Positions 53,942 to 64,000 of a stretch of 64,000 nucleotides of DNA are shown piece by piece. Source of the DNA: Saururus chinensis (taxonomy: Eukaryota; Streptophyta; Magnoliopsida; Piperales; Saururaceae); assembly GCA_035235625.1 (NCBI GenBank), contig CP141148.1, forward strand, positions 15,563,057-15,627,056, read 5' to 3'. Position numbers and translations under genes: made by a program. The notes beneath the pieces were generated by a model. It worked only from the letters and a program-made list of their open reading frames with translations, made no database searches and was not told the DNA's origin. Every line of letters starts with the position of its first letter. Positions within the stretch are counted from its first letter, which is position 1.

Positions 53942-55449
53942 TCAACCCTCATAATTTGGATTTTCAAGAGATGTAGACTCAACTTCAGGGACAAAAGGGT
54001 CTAAAAATAGTTTCAAACATTGGCTATTAACTTTGAAAATATCACCATTTTTTGGGTTTTCAATTTCAACAGTTTCATAAGGAAAAATAGTTTTTACAAT
54101 GAAAGGACCTATCCAACGTGATCTTAATTTTCCTGGAAAGAGATGAAGTCTAGAGTTGTACAATAAAACTTTTTGAAATGGCTCAAAAGTTTGTCGTAAA
54201 ATGTTTTTATCATGAAAAGCCTTCGTTCTCTCTTTGTAAAGTTTTGAACTCTCATAAGTATCACGTCGAATTTCCTCTAACTCATTGATTTACAATTATC
54301 TATTTAAGCTAGCCTTATCAAAGTTAAAATTCAAAGCTTTGATTGCCCAATATGCTCTATGTTCCAACTCCACAGGCAAGTGACAAGCTTTTCCAAAAAT
54401 CAAGCGGTAAGGAGACATGCAAATTGGGGTCTTAAAAGTAGTACGGTAAGCCAAAAGAGCATCGGTTAGCCGTAAAGACCAATCTTTACCATTTGGATTT
54501 ACCATTTTTTGCAAAGTTTATTTAATTTCCTTATTAGAAATCTCAACTTGTCCACTTGTTTGTGGGTAATAGGGGGTAGCTACTCTATGGGTAATCTCAT
54601 ACTTCCTCATCAAAGCCTCAAAAGGTTTATTGCAAAAATGTGACCCCTCGTCACTTATAATGGCTCGAGGTGTTCCAAACCGTGAAAATATATTTTCTTT
54701 TAAAAAGTGCACAATGACTTTGTGGTCATTGGTTTTGCTTAGAACAGCCTCAATCCACTTGGAAACATAATCGACGACAACTAAAATGTAAACATAGCCA
54801 AAAGAAGGAGGAAAAGGTCCCATGAAATCAATGCCCCAACAATAAAAAATCTCAATAACTAATATGGGGTTAAGGGGCATCATATTTCGACGAGATATGG
54901 CTCCTAACTTTTGACACCTTTCACAAGTTTTGCAAAATTCATGAACATCTTTGAAAAGCGTCAGCCAGTAAAACCACATTACAAAATTTTAGCGGTGGTC
55001 TTTTTAGAGGAGAAGTAACCACCGCATGTTTCAGAATGACGGAAAGAGATGATACTTACTTGTTCAGAATCAGGCACACATCTCCTTATTATTTGATCCG
55101 GACAGTACTTAAAGAGATAGGGGTCATCCCAAAAGAAATGTTTTACCTCGATGAAGAATCTCTTCTTATCTTGAGGAGACCAATGGTGGGGAACTTTACT
55201 TGTCACCAAGTAGTTGGCAATGTCGGCATACCATGGAGGATGTAAGACGGCAAAAAGTTGTTCATCGGGGAATGTGTCTTGGATTGGAATATTTTTCGAA
55301 GAATCAGAAAATTTCAATCTGGAAAGATGATCCGCCACCACATTCTCTACTCCCTTCTTGTCTTTGATTGTGAGATCAAACTCTTGGAGTAGGAATATCC
55401 ATCGGAGCAATCTGGGCTTTGTATCTTGTTTGCTCAAAAGGTACTTCAA
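53942..55449 (-). pseudogene. Integrase pseudogene of Athila element C
   Basis: Inserts cDNA into the genome in active relatives. Open pieces: RNase H end to zinc finger (55449-54979, with ADHLSRL and RHSETCGGYF), core (54979-54518) and C-terminal part (54514-53942, with [40 protein letters not shown]). In the core the zinc Cys are at residues 16-22 (CKTCERC) and the D,D,E set is GIDFMG (D51), IISDEG (D110) and GQVEISN (E146), spaced as in Ty3/gypsy. One zinc His (CGGHF in relatives) is Tyr. The stop at 54515 and two stops near 54280-54293 are TAA at positions where relatives have Gln (CAA). Confidence 0.88.
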
Positions 55450-56823
55450 AGCTGCATGGTCAGTAAAAATGATAATCTAAGAGCCAATCAAATAAGATCT
55501 AAATTTGTCAAGTGCAAATACTACAGCAAGAAGTTCTTTTTCAGTGGTGGAGTAGTTCATTTGGGCACTATTTAAAGTTCTACTTACATAATGAATTACG
55601 GAAGGTTTCTTATCTTTCCTTTGCCCTACAACAGCCACAACGGCATAATCACTTGCATCACACATAATGTCAAAAGGAAGGTTCCAATCTGGGGGTTGCA
55701 TGATGGGTGCGGACACTAACATGTTCTTAAGCTTTGTGAAAGCTTCTTCACATGCATTTGACAACTCAAAAGAATGCTCTTTAGATAGAAGATTACACAA
55801 TGGTCTAGATATCACACTAAAATTCTTGATAAATCTTCTATAAAAACCGGCATGCCCTAGAAAGGATCTAACATCTTTTATGGACTTTGGACTAGGCAAA
55901 TTAGCAATCAATTCAATTTTTGCCTTGTCCACTTGAATTCCCTGCACAGAAACAATGTGCCCAAATACTATTCCAGTAGTAACCATAAAATGACACTTTT
56001 CCCAATTTAAAACTAGATTTTTCTCTTCATATCTCACTAAAACTTTTTCTAAGTTATCAAAAGAATCACCAAAAACAGAAAAGTCATCCATAAAAACTTC
56101 CAAAAATCGCTCCACCATGTCACTAAAGATGCTCATCATGCACCTTTGGAATGTGGCAGGAGCATTACATAATCCAAACAGCATCCTTTGATATGCAAAG
56201 GTACGAAATGGACATGTAAAGGTTATTTTTTCTTGATCTTCAAGTGCAATCTCAATTTCGTTGTATCCTGAATAACCATCTAGAAAACAATAAAATTGAT
56301 GACCGGCTACCCTCTCTAGGATTTGATCCATGAATGGCAAGGGGAAGTGGTCTTTCCTAGTGACAGAATTCAATTTCCTATAATCTATGCACATCCGCCA
56401 ACCGGTGGTGACTCTAGTGGGAATTAACTCATCATTGACATTTTTTACCACTGTCACTCCAGACTTTTTGGAAACAACCTGGGTGGGACTCACCCATGGA
56501 CTGTCAGAAATGGGGTAAATGATACCCACATCCAATAATTTTAGGACCTCTGCTCTTACTACCTCTTTCATGTTGGGGTTTAACCTCCGTTGCATTTGTC
56601 TCACAAGTTTTGCATTTTCTTCCATGAAGATCCTATGTGTACAAATCAGGGAACTAATCCCCTTGATATCAACAATGGTCCACCCAATGACATTCTTGTG
56701 ATTTCTAAGGACTTCGAGCAACCTATGCTCTTGCTCCCTATCCAACATTGAAGAGACAACCACAGGAAATGTCTCTCCCTCACCAAGATAAGCGTATTTA
56801 AGTTCAGTAGGGAGGGGTTTCAA
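55447..56823 (-). pseudogene. Reverse transcriptase-RNase H of Athila element C
   Basis: 448 codons open. RT blocks in order: DSPWVSPTQVVSKKSG (107-122), GWRMCIDYRKLNSVTRKDHF (141-160), FCFLDGYSGYNEI, FGLCNAPATFQRCM (216-229), FMDDFSVFG (244-252, catalytic Asp pair kept) and FGHIVSVQGI. RNase H has CDASDYAV (D389) and STTEKELLAVV; its last Asp (FTDHAALKYL) lies just beyond an in-frame TAA at about 55474. It would copy genomic RNA to cDNA. A stop at 56826 separates it from the protease. RT alone would read as intact, but with no gag-pol continuity it is not expected to be expressed. Confidence 0.9.
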
Positions 56824-56825
56824 GT

Positions 56826-57535
56826 CTAGCTTGGGTGGTTGGACACTTGAGGAGCACTATTAGAAGGAGGTAACTCCTCAAAGCAGGCCTTCCACCTATC
56901 AGTATCCAATAATGGAGTTGACTCCAACAAGGAATTTACATCATTAATCATAACATCATCATCAAAGTTAAAATAAGAAAGACATGCTTCAAGAGGGTTA
57001 GAAAATGAAGAAATAGTAGTCATGTCATCAACAAGACTTTCTAAAAGATTCACTCCATGCACATCATCATCATCATCATCTCCTGGTTGCCTGCAAATAT
57101 TAAAAATGTTCAGTTCCAAAGTCATATTTCCAAAAGAAAGCTTCATAACACCATTTCTACAATTAATAAGAGCATTAGAAGTAGCAAGAAATGGGCAGCC
57201 TAATATGACAGGAATTTGAGTACAAGCATTCAAAACTGGTTGTGTGTCTAAAACAATAAAATCAACAGGAAAGTAAAACTTTTCTACTTGTACTAGCACA
57301 TCCTCTACAATTCCTCTTGGTGTTTTAACTAAGCGATCTGCAAGTTGAAGTGTAATGCTTGTAGGCTTCAATTCACTAAGTCCCAATTGTTCATAAACAG
57401 AATAAGGTAAGAGATTAACACTTGCCCCAAGATCAAGCAAAGCTTTTTCAATTCTATAATTCCCAATTATACAAGATATGGTTGGACAACCAGGATCTTT
57501 ATATTTGGGTGGGGTGTTTTGTTACAAAATTGCAC
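56826..57535 (-). pseudogene. Protease region of Athila element C
   Basis: The frame from QNTPPKYKDPGCPTISC through ALLDLGASVNLLPYSVYEQL, ADRLVKTPRGIVEDVLVQVE, FPVDFIVLDTQPVL and ILGCPFLATSNALINCR is the Athila retropepsin-like domain, with the Asp-Leu-Gly active site. An acidic run GDDDDDDVHG follows and the domain ends in an in-frame stop at 56826. Upstream, a TAA at about 57520 cuts it from gag. Confidence 0.85.
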
Positions 57536-59202
57536 TTACTTGTTCTGTCAAAAATGTCTTCTTTTGTACATGTAACTTACGCTTAATTGTACAAAGATCT
57601 TTCAAAAATTTAGCATAAGATGAAATTTGTTTAATGACATCTAAGAGAGGAATGTTAATCTTCACTTGTTTAAAAATTTCAAGAATGTCACCATTTGACA
57701 CCAATTTAGAGGAAGAATGTAACCTTTGAGGAAAAGGAGGAGGAATTGGAGCAACACAATTAAAGTTGTCAAGTTTATCACTATGTTTAGAATTCAAAGA
57801 CTCCTTAGGTTCAACAACCTTCATTGGAATGTTTTTGTTAATGACTTTTCCACTTCTCAAAGTGGTGATGGACTTAACATGCTCTTCTTGTGAACTTGAA
57901 GAATTTAAAATTTCAATTACAAATTGACCTTTAGGATTTGGTTGAGGTTGAGAAGGAAACTTCCCTTTTTCTTTAGTGCTCAAAGTTGTGGTCAATTGTG
58001 TGATAGAAGTCTTCAAATCATTGATGGCTTGCATTGTTTGGTTATTGATTGTTGCTTGACTTTAAATGAATGTTTGCAATGTGTCTTCAAGAATCTTCTT
58101 ATGTGGTGGAACATAATTTGAGGAAGAAGGGGGTACCTGCATATTAGACTCATTTCTCCAACTAAAGTTAGGATGATTTCTCCAATTAGGAGTATAAGTT
58201 TCAGAATAAGGAGAAGAAAATGGCCTTTTGTAGGTATTCATAACATTTGCTTGAGTATGCAACACTTCTTGAAAAGCAGGGATTGTTGGACAATCCTGTG
58301 TTTGGTGTTCATCACTCTCACATATACTACAAATATCTTGTGCTTTTTGAGAAGCTTTAGAGATGTTTTCCCTATTAATTTCCATAGCCTCAACCTTTCT
58401 AGTTAAACCTGTAATTTTTGCTTTTACATCGTCCTCTTCTTTAAGAAGGTACAAGCCTCCCTTAGTTACCCCATTAGATTTGGTTTTATTACTACTTTCA
58501 AATTTATTAGAATTTTCCCATGATTGAGCATTTTCAGCTAACACATTAAAATAGTCCCATGCTTCCTCATATTCTTTACTTAAAAACTCTCCATTACACA
58601 TCATTTCAACAAATTGCCTCATTTGAGAAGATAAGTCATTATAAAAGAAACTAATTGTACGCCATGTTTCATATCCATGATGTGGGCACAACAACAAAAG
58701 TTCTTTAAATATCCCCCAACATTGAAAGAAAGTCTCATTTTCTTTTTGTGAAAACATGATGTTCTTTTGAAGTGTATTAGTTTTATAGGTGGGGAATTTT
58801 TTTTTCAAAAATTCTCTTTGCATTTCTTGCCATGATCCAATGGATCTTGACTTCAAAGAATTCAACCAATTTTTTGCCTTTTCCTTTAAAGAAAAAGGAA
58901 AGAGTTTCAATATAATAGCATCATTTGAAACATTTTGGTTTGGCAAAGTTGCACAAACCTCTTCAAACTCTTTTAAAATGTAAATATGGGCTTTCTGAAT
59001 CTAAGCCATAAAATTTGGGTAGTAATTGAATTACACCCGGCTTGAGTTCAAAACCACCCACATTAGTTGGAAAAATCATGTAAGAAGGAGAACTTAATCT
59101 AGTTGGTTGCAAATAATCACGCAAGGTTTTAACTTGAATATTTTGTGCATTATTATCCCCATTATCACTTCTTAGTTCCTCATTAGTTCTTAGATCCTCC
59201 AT
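57522..59202 (-). pseudogene. Gag of Athila element C
   Basis: Starts at MEDLRTNEELRSDNGDNNAQ (Met near 59202) and runs FELKPGVIQLLPKFYGLDSE, LFPFSLKEKAKNWLNSLKSR, WQEMQREFLKKKFPTYKTN, a Retrotrans_gag core, then CSICESDEHQTQDC, a zinc-knuckle-like CX2CX4HX4C motif, and PNWRNHPNFSWRNESN. An extra A in an A-run near 58970 shifts the frame (HFKRV-stop instead of HFKEFEEVC). TAA at about 58063 and at about 57520 replace Gln-like positions. In an active element it forms the particle. Confidence 0.85.
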
Positions 59203-59629
59203 TGTTTCAAAATAAAGATAATTTTCAAAAGATCTGTTCACTCTGTTTAATCGTCCAGAATTATCACACACTCATGTGAACATGAACAACATTTTTTTTT
59301 AATAACAAACGAAAGTAAAAGTACAAAAATTAAATGACAAAATATAAAAAGTTAGAGGGTTAGAAGTTAATAGAAAAAAATTAAAATTGAAAAATAAGGC
59401 TGAAGGCACTATCGAGGTACACGTTTGATCCCGAAAAATTTTCGGTAGTAACGTGGGTAGTGCTTCCGGTCTAAAAAAAAAGAAAAATTACAGAATTTAA
59501 GTACTAAAAGTAAATGGCATAAAGTAAATGACTTAATTTAAAGAGTTAGTGTGCAAAAATAAAAGTTAGAGAATTAGTAAAGTTAGAGTGAGTTTTTTTC
59601 CATAATTGATTCTTGTCACACGTTGCAAT
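59203..59629 (-). other. 5' leader of Athila element C
   Basis: About 430 bases between PBS and gag. It includes the A-rich stretch near 59290-59330 and ACTACCGAAAATTTTTCGGG (minus strand, about 59440), a short hairpin. No upstream frame of note. Confidence 0.6.
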
Positions 59630-59647
59630 CCCCGGCAATGACGCCAA
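59630..59647 (-). other. Primer binding site of Athila element C
   Basis: The minus strand reads TGGCGTCATTGCCGGGGA. It is two transitions from TGGCGCCGTTGCCGGGGA, the complement of the 3' end of tRNA-Asp used by Athila elements. It lies three bases from the LTR. Confidence 0.88.
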
Positions 59648-59650
59648 TTT

Positions 59651-59711
59651 GTTGTTACGTTTGAAACAAGACTATGAAGGAGTCAAATTCAGATTCATTT
59701 TACTTGCCAAT
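59651..59711 (-). repeat. 5' LTR of Athila element C, first 61 bases only
   Basis: Matches 51079-51139 at 55 of 61 positions. Then the sequence changes to TGTAAGGTCCCTG, the start of another LTR. Because 51140 onward also reads TGTAGTAG the join is slightly ambiguous, but an insertion with CCAAT (59707-59711) as the left target copy fits. Confidence 0.8.
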
Positions 59712-59824
59712 TGTAAGGTCCCTGATTTTTCTACGATTTTCTGGGATTTTTTTGCTATTTTTCTGGTTATTTTCGGCAGGAAAATGTGACGTTTCAGCGT
59801 ATGTGTATTTGTGTCTTTTCCCCA

Positions 59825-59833
59825 TATTTATAC
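59825..59833 (+). promoter_or_regulatory. TATA-like box in element E LTR
   Basis: ATATTTATACCC about 110 bases after the LTR start, followed by GTAGAGTCGGG. Reasonable for a promoter in U3, but no transcript evidence. Confidence 0.35.
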
Positions 59834-59912
59834 CCGTAGAGTCGGGTGTGGGGCTTAGTCGCGGGCCACGGGCCTCGCTGCGCGCTTACAGCGCGAGTTT
59901 TGGACTGATAAC

Positions 59913-59946
59913 GCGTAAAGATGGGGTACGCGTAAAGATGGGGTAC
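59913..59946 (+). repeat. 17-bp direct repeat
   Basis: GCGTAAAGATGGGGTAC occurs twice without a gap and a third partial unit (GCGT) follows. It lies just downstream of the TATA-like box. Confidence 0.95.
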
Positions 59947-59999
59947 GCGTGCATTGGGGACGTAAGTGGAAAAAAAAAGGTGCATAGAATAAAAGATCG

Positions 60000-61750
60000 A
60001 GCTCGGCCCGATCCGGATTTGGGTGAACAGTGCAACCGCCGCCCCCCCTTACTGCTTCTCTGTCCCCGCCGGCCACCGGCCGCCGGTGGGCCAGTGGGCC
60101 GCCGCAACGGCTCCGCCCCGGCCGTGCGACGGCAGGGGAGCCGCCGTCCCGGCCCCATGGCTGCTCCGCCCCGACTTTTCCCGGTTAGCCGCCCTTTTTG
60201 TTTTGATTTGATTCCGCCGCCGCCATGAGCCGGTGAGGGCCGGCCGGCCGCCCACTGCTCCGCCATGGGCCGGCGACGGCGGGAGGACACCCCTCCCGGC
60301 CAGGTGGGCCTCCGTTTCGCCGCCTTGCCTTCTTTCCTCCTCTCTGCCCTGTTGTGGCCGAAGCTCTGTTTGGACGATTTCGTGGTCGCCGGCGGCGAGC
60401 CACGGCCGGCTGTGCTCCGTCCGGCCCGGCCTTGGTCCGGCGAAGTGATTGCGCCGCCCCTCCCTGGCCAATTTTGCCTCCGTCCAGCCCGCACAGCTCC
60501 GGCCTCTCCTCCTTTTTTCACTGTTCCGAGCTCCATTCTACTGGTTCCCTATGTCAGTCACCATCGTGGGCTGACAACGGCCAGCCATACCCCAATTCGG
60601 CACCGCCTTGCTCCGGCAATGGCGAGGAGCCACTCCTCCCGGCCGTAGGGGGCCTCTGCACCGCTGCCCAGTGGATGTTTCCCGTGCACTATTTTTCGTC
60701 GGCAATCTGTTTCGTGAAACGGAGGCCGCCGGCAGTGATCTGTGGCCAACATGACCCCCATCCAGCCTCGCCTTGGTCCGGCGAAGGGTATGGACCACCC
60801 TACCCAGCCCGGTTTCATCCCCTCTGTTGTCCCCTACTCCGGCTAGTACGCTTTGTTGTACGATTTTCCAGTGGGCTGGCACCGTCATCGTTGGCGGGTG
60901 AGGGTGACTTGACCACCGTGGGCTCCGCCCCGGCCCGGTGATGCCAATGGGCCACCCCTCTGGGCCTTGTTTAGCCTTGCGGTCCGTAGCCGCAGCTAGT
61001 TCCGCCTTACCGGCATGTGTGTCGTTGACCCCTCTTGCCCATTTTATGCCGTCGGTACCGGATGGCCTCGGGCAAGAATTTGTATGACTTACTTTGACAG
61101 AAGGTGGATGAGTTCACCTGCACAAGCCTTCGCTAGTGACAGCCTCGTGGCCTTTGCTCGACCCTGAACCCTCCCCCTGCTCTCTGTCGTGCGAGATGCA
61201 CAGCTGCCCGCACCATGGGTATTGGTTGTGGGTGGCGATTGGCGATGTCGCCGCTTAGATTGGCCACAGCTAGGGCCTTAGCCCTGTTGGCTTTTGTGGG
61301 CCTTGGGTCATCTCCGTTCAGCCCTCTCCCCCGCCCTTTTGGGCCACGTGCGCATGTAGCCACGCGTGTACTTCTGGGTTTAGGCGCCGTTTTTGCGTCG
61401 CCCGATCATCGGATGGCTTTGCCACCGATTGGAGTTGATACAGAGCCGTCCTCCACCTCTCCTTTGATTCTCGAGCGTTGCCCCATGCTCTCCGCCCATA
61501 TGTGGGCCTCTATTGACCAAAATCATCGCCGTTGGGTGCTGTCCACAGCCGATTTCGACGTTTTGTGGTCGGCTGAGCACGTTTTAGCCACCGGCCGATC
61601 TTTAGAGTGTACACCCTTGACATCTGATCGCACCGCCACTTATGTTGGCACGATTTTTCTCCCGGCCGCCCTAGTGTGCCACCGTGGATCGCGGGTTTTA
61701 CCCCATTGATTTCTGACACCCTGTTTGGCCATGACTAGTTCCGGGGCATC
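60000..61750. other. GC-rich block in element E LTR
   Basis: Strongly GC-rich with many CCGGCC, GCCGCC and CGGCGA words, between AT-rich or balanced flanks. Open frames up to 216 codons exist on both strands and in several phases (for example 60354-60941 on +, 60536-59886 on -), the pattern expected when stop codons are rare by composition. I recognise no domain in any of them. TTGGTCCGGCGAAG recurs at 60434 and 60775 and CCGCCCCGGCC recurs several times, so it is itself built from degenerate repeats. Confidence 0.6.
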
Positions 61751-62049
61751 CTAAAAGCCTCGGGACAACAGCTCTCTCATCCATGCAACGGTTTTGACCA
61801 CCAACTCCGCCACCGATGCCGCCACCGTCGTGTGCTCGCCATCGAACGTCATGATTACGAGGTAGGGGAGCTTTGAACTCGTAAATTCATGAAGCATGCT
61901 TTGAATGAGTAGCAGCATGCTAGGATTGTATGATTCCATGCTTGGATGTTAAGTAACGATCCGATTGCATGATGTGCGTGTAAGCATGATTGTATGGTAT
62001 GATTGATATGTATGAGACGTATGCACGTTTTATGGATGTGGATTATGTA

Positions 62050-62240
62050 TGCGCTAGCGATGGCTAGGAAATATGTCAGTATGCTACATATGTGTTATGC
62101 ATGTGCTAGTGATGGCTAGCGTGCATTTTTGAAGTATGTTTGATGTATGCATGAGCTAGTGATGGCTAGCGTGCATGTTTGGAGTATGTATGAATGTGTA
62201 TGCATGTGCTAGTGATGGCTAGCGTGCATGTTTGTAAGTT
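62050..62240 (+). repeat. 52-bp tandem repeat in element E LTR
   Basis: Four units containing GTGCTAGTGATGGCTAGCGT (first unit diverged: GCGCTAGCGATGGCTAGG) near 62050, 62103, 62153 and 62206, joined by TGTATGCATG-rich spacers. Confidence 0.85.
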
Positions 62241-62974
62241 ATGTATGTATGACCGTCTGTGTATGTTATACGTATGTGTGAGACATACGTATGTATGATG
62301 GCTTTTTGCCTATGATTTGGATATGTGTAAGTGTATGTGGGCAGAGGTATGGGCGATGGACAGTAAGAGGTGACTGAGACTTTGTCTGGATTTGGATACG
62401 GTTGTGTAAGCGTATGACAGAGGATATGAGTATGACGGGCAAGGATTAGAATGGATCAGTTTGGGGTGGATTGTATGTTGGGCGATTGTCAGATAGTAAG
62501 AGTGTTCATAATTGTACAAGCATAACGTACAGATTATGAAGTGAAAATAAGTATAATAAGTGAGATATAAGTAAGAGGGCGACAACTGGGTTGGCTCTGA
62601 GGAGCGTTATTTGAGGATGTCAGTGTAAGATGTTTTGGCCATAAGATGGATGGCGAAGTATGTAAGACTATAAGGGTTGGTTGTATGATGAGTTTTGTCT
62701 GTGATGTGGACGGGTAAGTGAAGTCTGCTGCCTTGACGAACTAGGGTTTCGATCGGGCTCAGCTTCAGTTTGACCAGTCGAGGACTGCGAGTTTGTGTGG
62801 CATAATTGTACCGCATAATATACTTAATTCAAACTTGAATTATAAGCACAGCTAATGATAGCGTTGTGAGTTTGAGACCTGAGGGTTCGACAGATTAAGT
62901 TCCATGTTTGAGCTAGCCGCTAGTGAGTCGGCCGAGCATTTATCATGTCTTGCCATGGTGTTTATTCTGCGGGA

Positions 62975-63165
62975 TGTTGTCTGTGTGCTGTATAGAGCAC
63001 TGGACGTCTGATGCTCTGCTGAGAGCGACGTTTCTGATTTGGTCTGTGTGCTGTATGAAGCCCAGACGTTTGATGCTTTGTTGAGAGTGAAGTATGTTTT
63101 CGATTTGGTCTGTGTGCTGTGTAAGCCTAGACGTTTGATGCTCTGTTGAGAGCTTTGTATGTTTC
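62975..63165 (+). repeat. About 65-bp tandem repeat in element E LTR
   Basis: Three units of GTCTGTGTGCTGTAT followed by GACGT-TGATGCTCTG-TGAGAG, starting near 62978, 63040 and 63107. Confidence 0.85.
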
Positions 63166-63180
63166 CGCCCAAGAGTGGAA

Positions 63181-63290
63181 ATGGCACTATAAGACCCATT
63201 ATGGTGGGCAATTCTATGGCACTATAAGACCCATTATGGTGGGCGATTCTCTGGCACTATAAGACCCATTATGGTGGGCAACTGTATGAC
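63181..63290 (+). repeat. 35-bp tandem repeat in element E LTR
   Basis: ATGGCACTATAAGACCCATT followed by ATGGTGGGCAATTCT, at 63181, 63216 and 63251, almost identical. Words of the form GACCCATTATG-TGGG are frequent in Tekay/Del LTRs. Confidence 0.92.
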
Positions 63291-63509
63291 CCCTTATGTG
63301 TGGGTGTATATGTTTGCGCGCTCAGGTAAGTAGTATCATGGATCTACTCTTACCTATTTGATCCAGTGCCCCATGAGCATTGGTGTGCCTTACCTTCGGA
63401 AAAGTCCATGGCGTCTAGTCACTCCCCGGAGGTTAAGGTGTTGCCCCAGTGGCATTCTTTTCCCTTTTCGACGCTGGAGCCTATTAGTTGTAATGAGCTT
63501 CAGTGGTCG

Positions 63510-63905
63510 TTGATATGTGTACGATTATGTGTATGAGTACGACTATATGAGTGTGAGTACGACTGTATGTGTATGAGTAGGACTGTAAGAGTATGTATGA
63601 GCAGGACTATAAGAGTATGTATGAGCAGGACTGTAAGAGTGTGTATGAGAAGGACTGTAAGTGTATGAGTATGAGCACGACTGTAAGAGTATGAGTACGA
63701 TTGTGAGAATATGTTTTTGAGTAAGACAGTAAGTATGATTTTGTGCAGACTGTACGAGTAAGGTCGTACGAGTCTGATTGTACGAGTAAGGTCGTACATG
63801 TATGTGTAAGCTGTATGAGTGAGCATACGATTGTATGAATAAGGTCGTACAAGTATGCGTATGTTGTATGAGTATGCGTACGGTGGTACGAGTAAGTTGT
63901 ATGAC
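63510..63905 (+). repeat. GTATGAGTACGACTGTA-type minisatellite
   Basis: Many diverged units of 20-35 bases such as GTATGAGTACGACTGTA, GTATGAGCAGGACTGTAAGA and GTACGAGTAAGGTCGTAC. Because the period is often close to a multiple of three, the minus strand shows long repetitive Ser/Thr/Tyr/His-rich open frames (for example 63983-63543) that I regard as artefacts. Confidence 0.85.
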
Positions 63906-64000
63906 CCTGGACAAGGGTGTTTGTGTAAGTTGATTTGATATTATGATTTTGGCACGATGGTGCCTTCGGTATGTCTGTGGCACGATGGTGCCTTTGATAT

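Larger units (their letters stand above)
51079..59711 (-). mobile_element. Athila (Ty3/gypsy) retrotransposon, nearly complete but dead (element C)
   Basis: The minus strand reads 5' LTR (cut by another insertion at 59711), tRNA-Asp PBS, gag, protease, RT, RNase H, integrase, a 1.4 kb non-coding region, PPT and a 1.43 kb 3' LTR. The DLGASVNLLPYSVYEQLGLS protease box, FMDD RT box and tRNA-Asp PBS are Athila features. All catalytic residues I checked in RT and integrase remain, but about seven stops and one frameshift break the polyprotein. It is inserted in element D2. The 61 bases of 5' LTR that can be compared differ from the 3' LTR at six positions, mostly transitions. Confidence 0.92.
59712..64000 (+). 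mobile_element. Long LTR of a Tekay/Del-like element (element E), runs out of window
   Basis: Begins TGTAAGGTCCCTGATTTTTC, a typical Tekay/Del LTR start, exactly at the break in the Athila 5' LTR. A TATA-like TATTTATAC lies at 59825-59833 and GTGAACAGTGCAACC at about 60023. No PBS or coding domain appears before 64000, so the LTR would be longer than 4.2 kb. It has three zones: an AT-balanced promoter zone, a GC-rich zone (60000-61750) and a T/G-rich zone packed with tandem repeats. Orientation and family rest on the LTR start and composition only. Confidence 0.55.

Noticed and set aside
51079..59711. Athila element as an infectious virus or pararetrovirus
   Set aside because: No movement protein or coat protein, LTRs and tRNA-Asp PBS present, and no env-like frame; it is an LTR retrotransposon and is inactivated.
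59886..60941. Long open frames on both strands in the GC-rich block
   Set aside because: Several overlapping phases are open at once and none shows a domain; this is explained by rarity of stop codons in GC-rich DNA.
63181..63290. Possible CRISPR-like array (35-bp repeats)
   Set aside because: Units are contiguous with no unique spacers, lie in a plant LTR, and no cas genes exist in the window.
63500..63983. Ser/Tyr/His-rich repetitive open frames on the minus strand
   Set aside because: They are translations of a minisatellite. No start context, domain or partner gene.

Overview
The window is nuclear DNA of a flowering plant, most likely a eudicot. It is AT-rich, with spliced genes that have GT/AG introns, a plant-type TRAPP gene, and dense nested plant transposons (Ty3/gypsy Athila and Tekay/Del-like elements, hAT, Stowaway, Helitron and MULE). 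No bacterial operons, phage genes or CRISPR arrays were seen.

Only one host gene can be called with confidence: a minus-strand TRAPPC1/BET5 gene (coding exons 40479-40256, 39464-39350, 38412-38294 and 31215-31164; 169 aa). Its third intron is about 7.1 kb and is filled with transposons. A second, unidentified minus-strand gene fragment (about 27.7-29.2 kb) is split by a hAT element.

Layout. 1-1911: no supported gene. 1912-15224: a decayed Tekay/Del-like Ty3/gypsy element on the minus strand, with 3.3 kb LTRs and a solo LTR of the same family nested just before its 3' LTR. 15225-20399: tandemly amplified exon-like fragments of an unidentified gene. 20400-25058: a 5'-truncated Athila derivative that keeps an open gag-protease frame but lacks RT, RNase H and integrase. 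25059-27452: more exon-like fragments ending in a Helitron-like 3' terminus. 27700-29571: the gene fragment, a hAT element and two small Stowaway-like MITEs. 31164-40517: TRAPPC1, with a complete 3.15 kb LTR element (AAGAT target duplication) in intron 3. 41-45.5 kb: GC-rich remnants and minisatellites. 46.15-47.8 kb: a MULE transposase plus plant mobile domain pseudogene. 48450-51078: a second member of the intron-3 LTR family. 51079-59711: a nearly complete but dead Athila element. 59712-64000: the start of another Tekay/Del-like element with a very long LTR, containing a GC-rich block and many tandem repeats; it runs out of the window.

The most interesting content is the small non-autonomous LTR family (32678-35829 and 48450-51078). 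Each copy has its own host-gene cargo at the same relative place, downstream of a gag-like region. One carries a TPR segment resembling the O-GlcNAc transferase SECRET AGENT. The other carries an open 237-codon frame that appears to join pieces of importin-beta, an FKBP62/ROF1-type FKBP domain and an ARC5-type dynamin protein. This looks like serial host-gene capture by an LTR retroelement, comparable in kind to maize Bs1. The family assignments were made by recognising the protein sequences, not by a database search.
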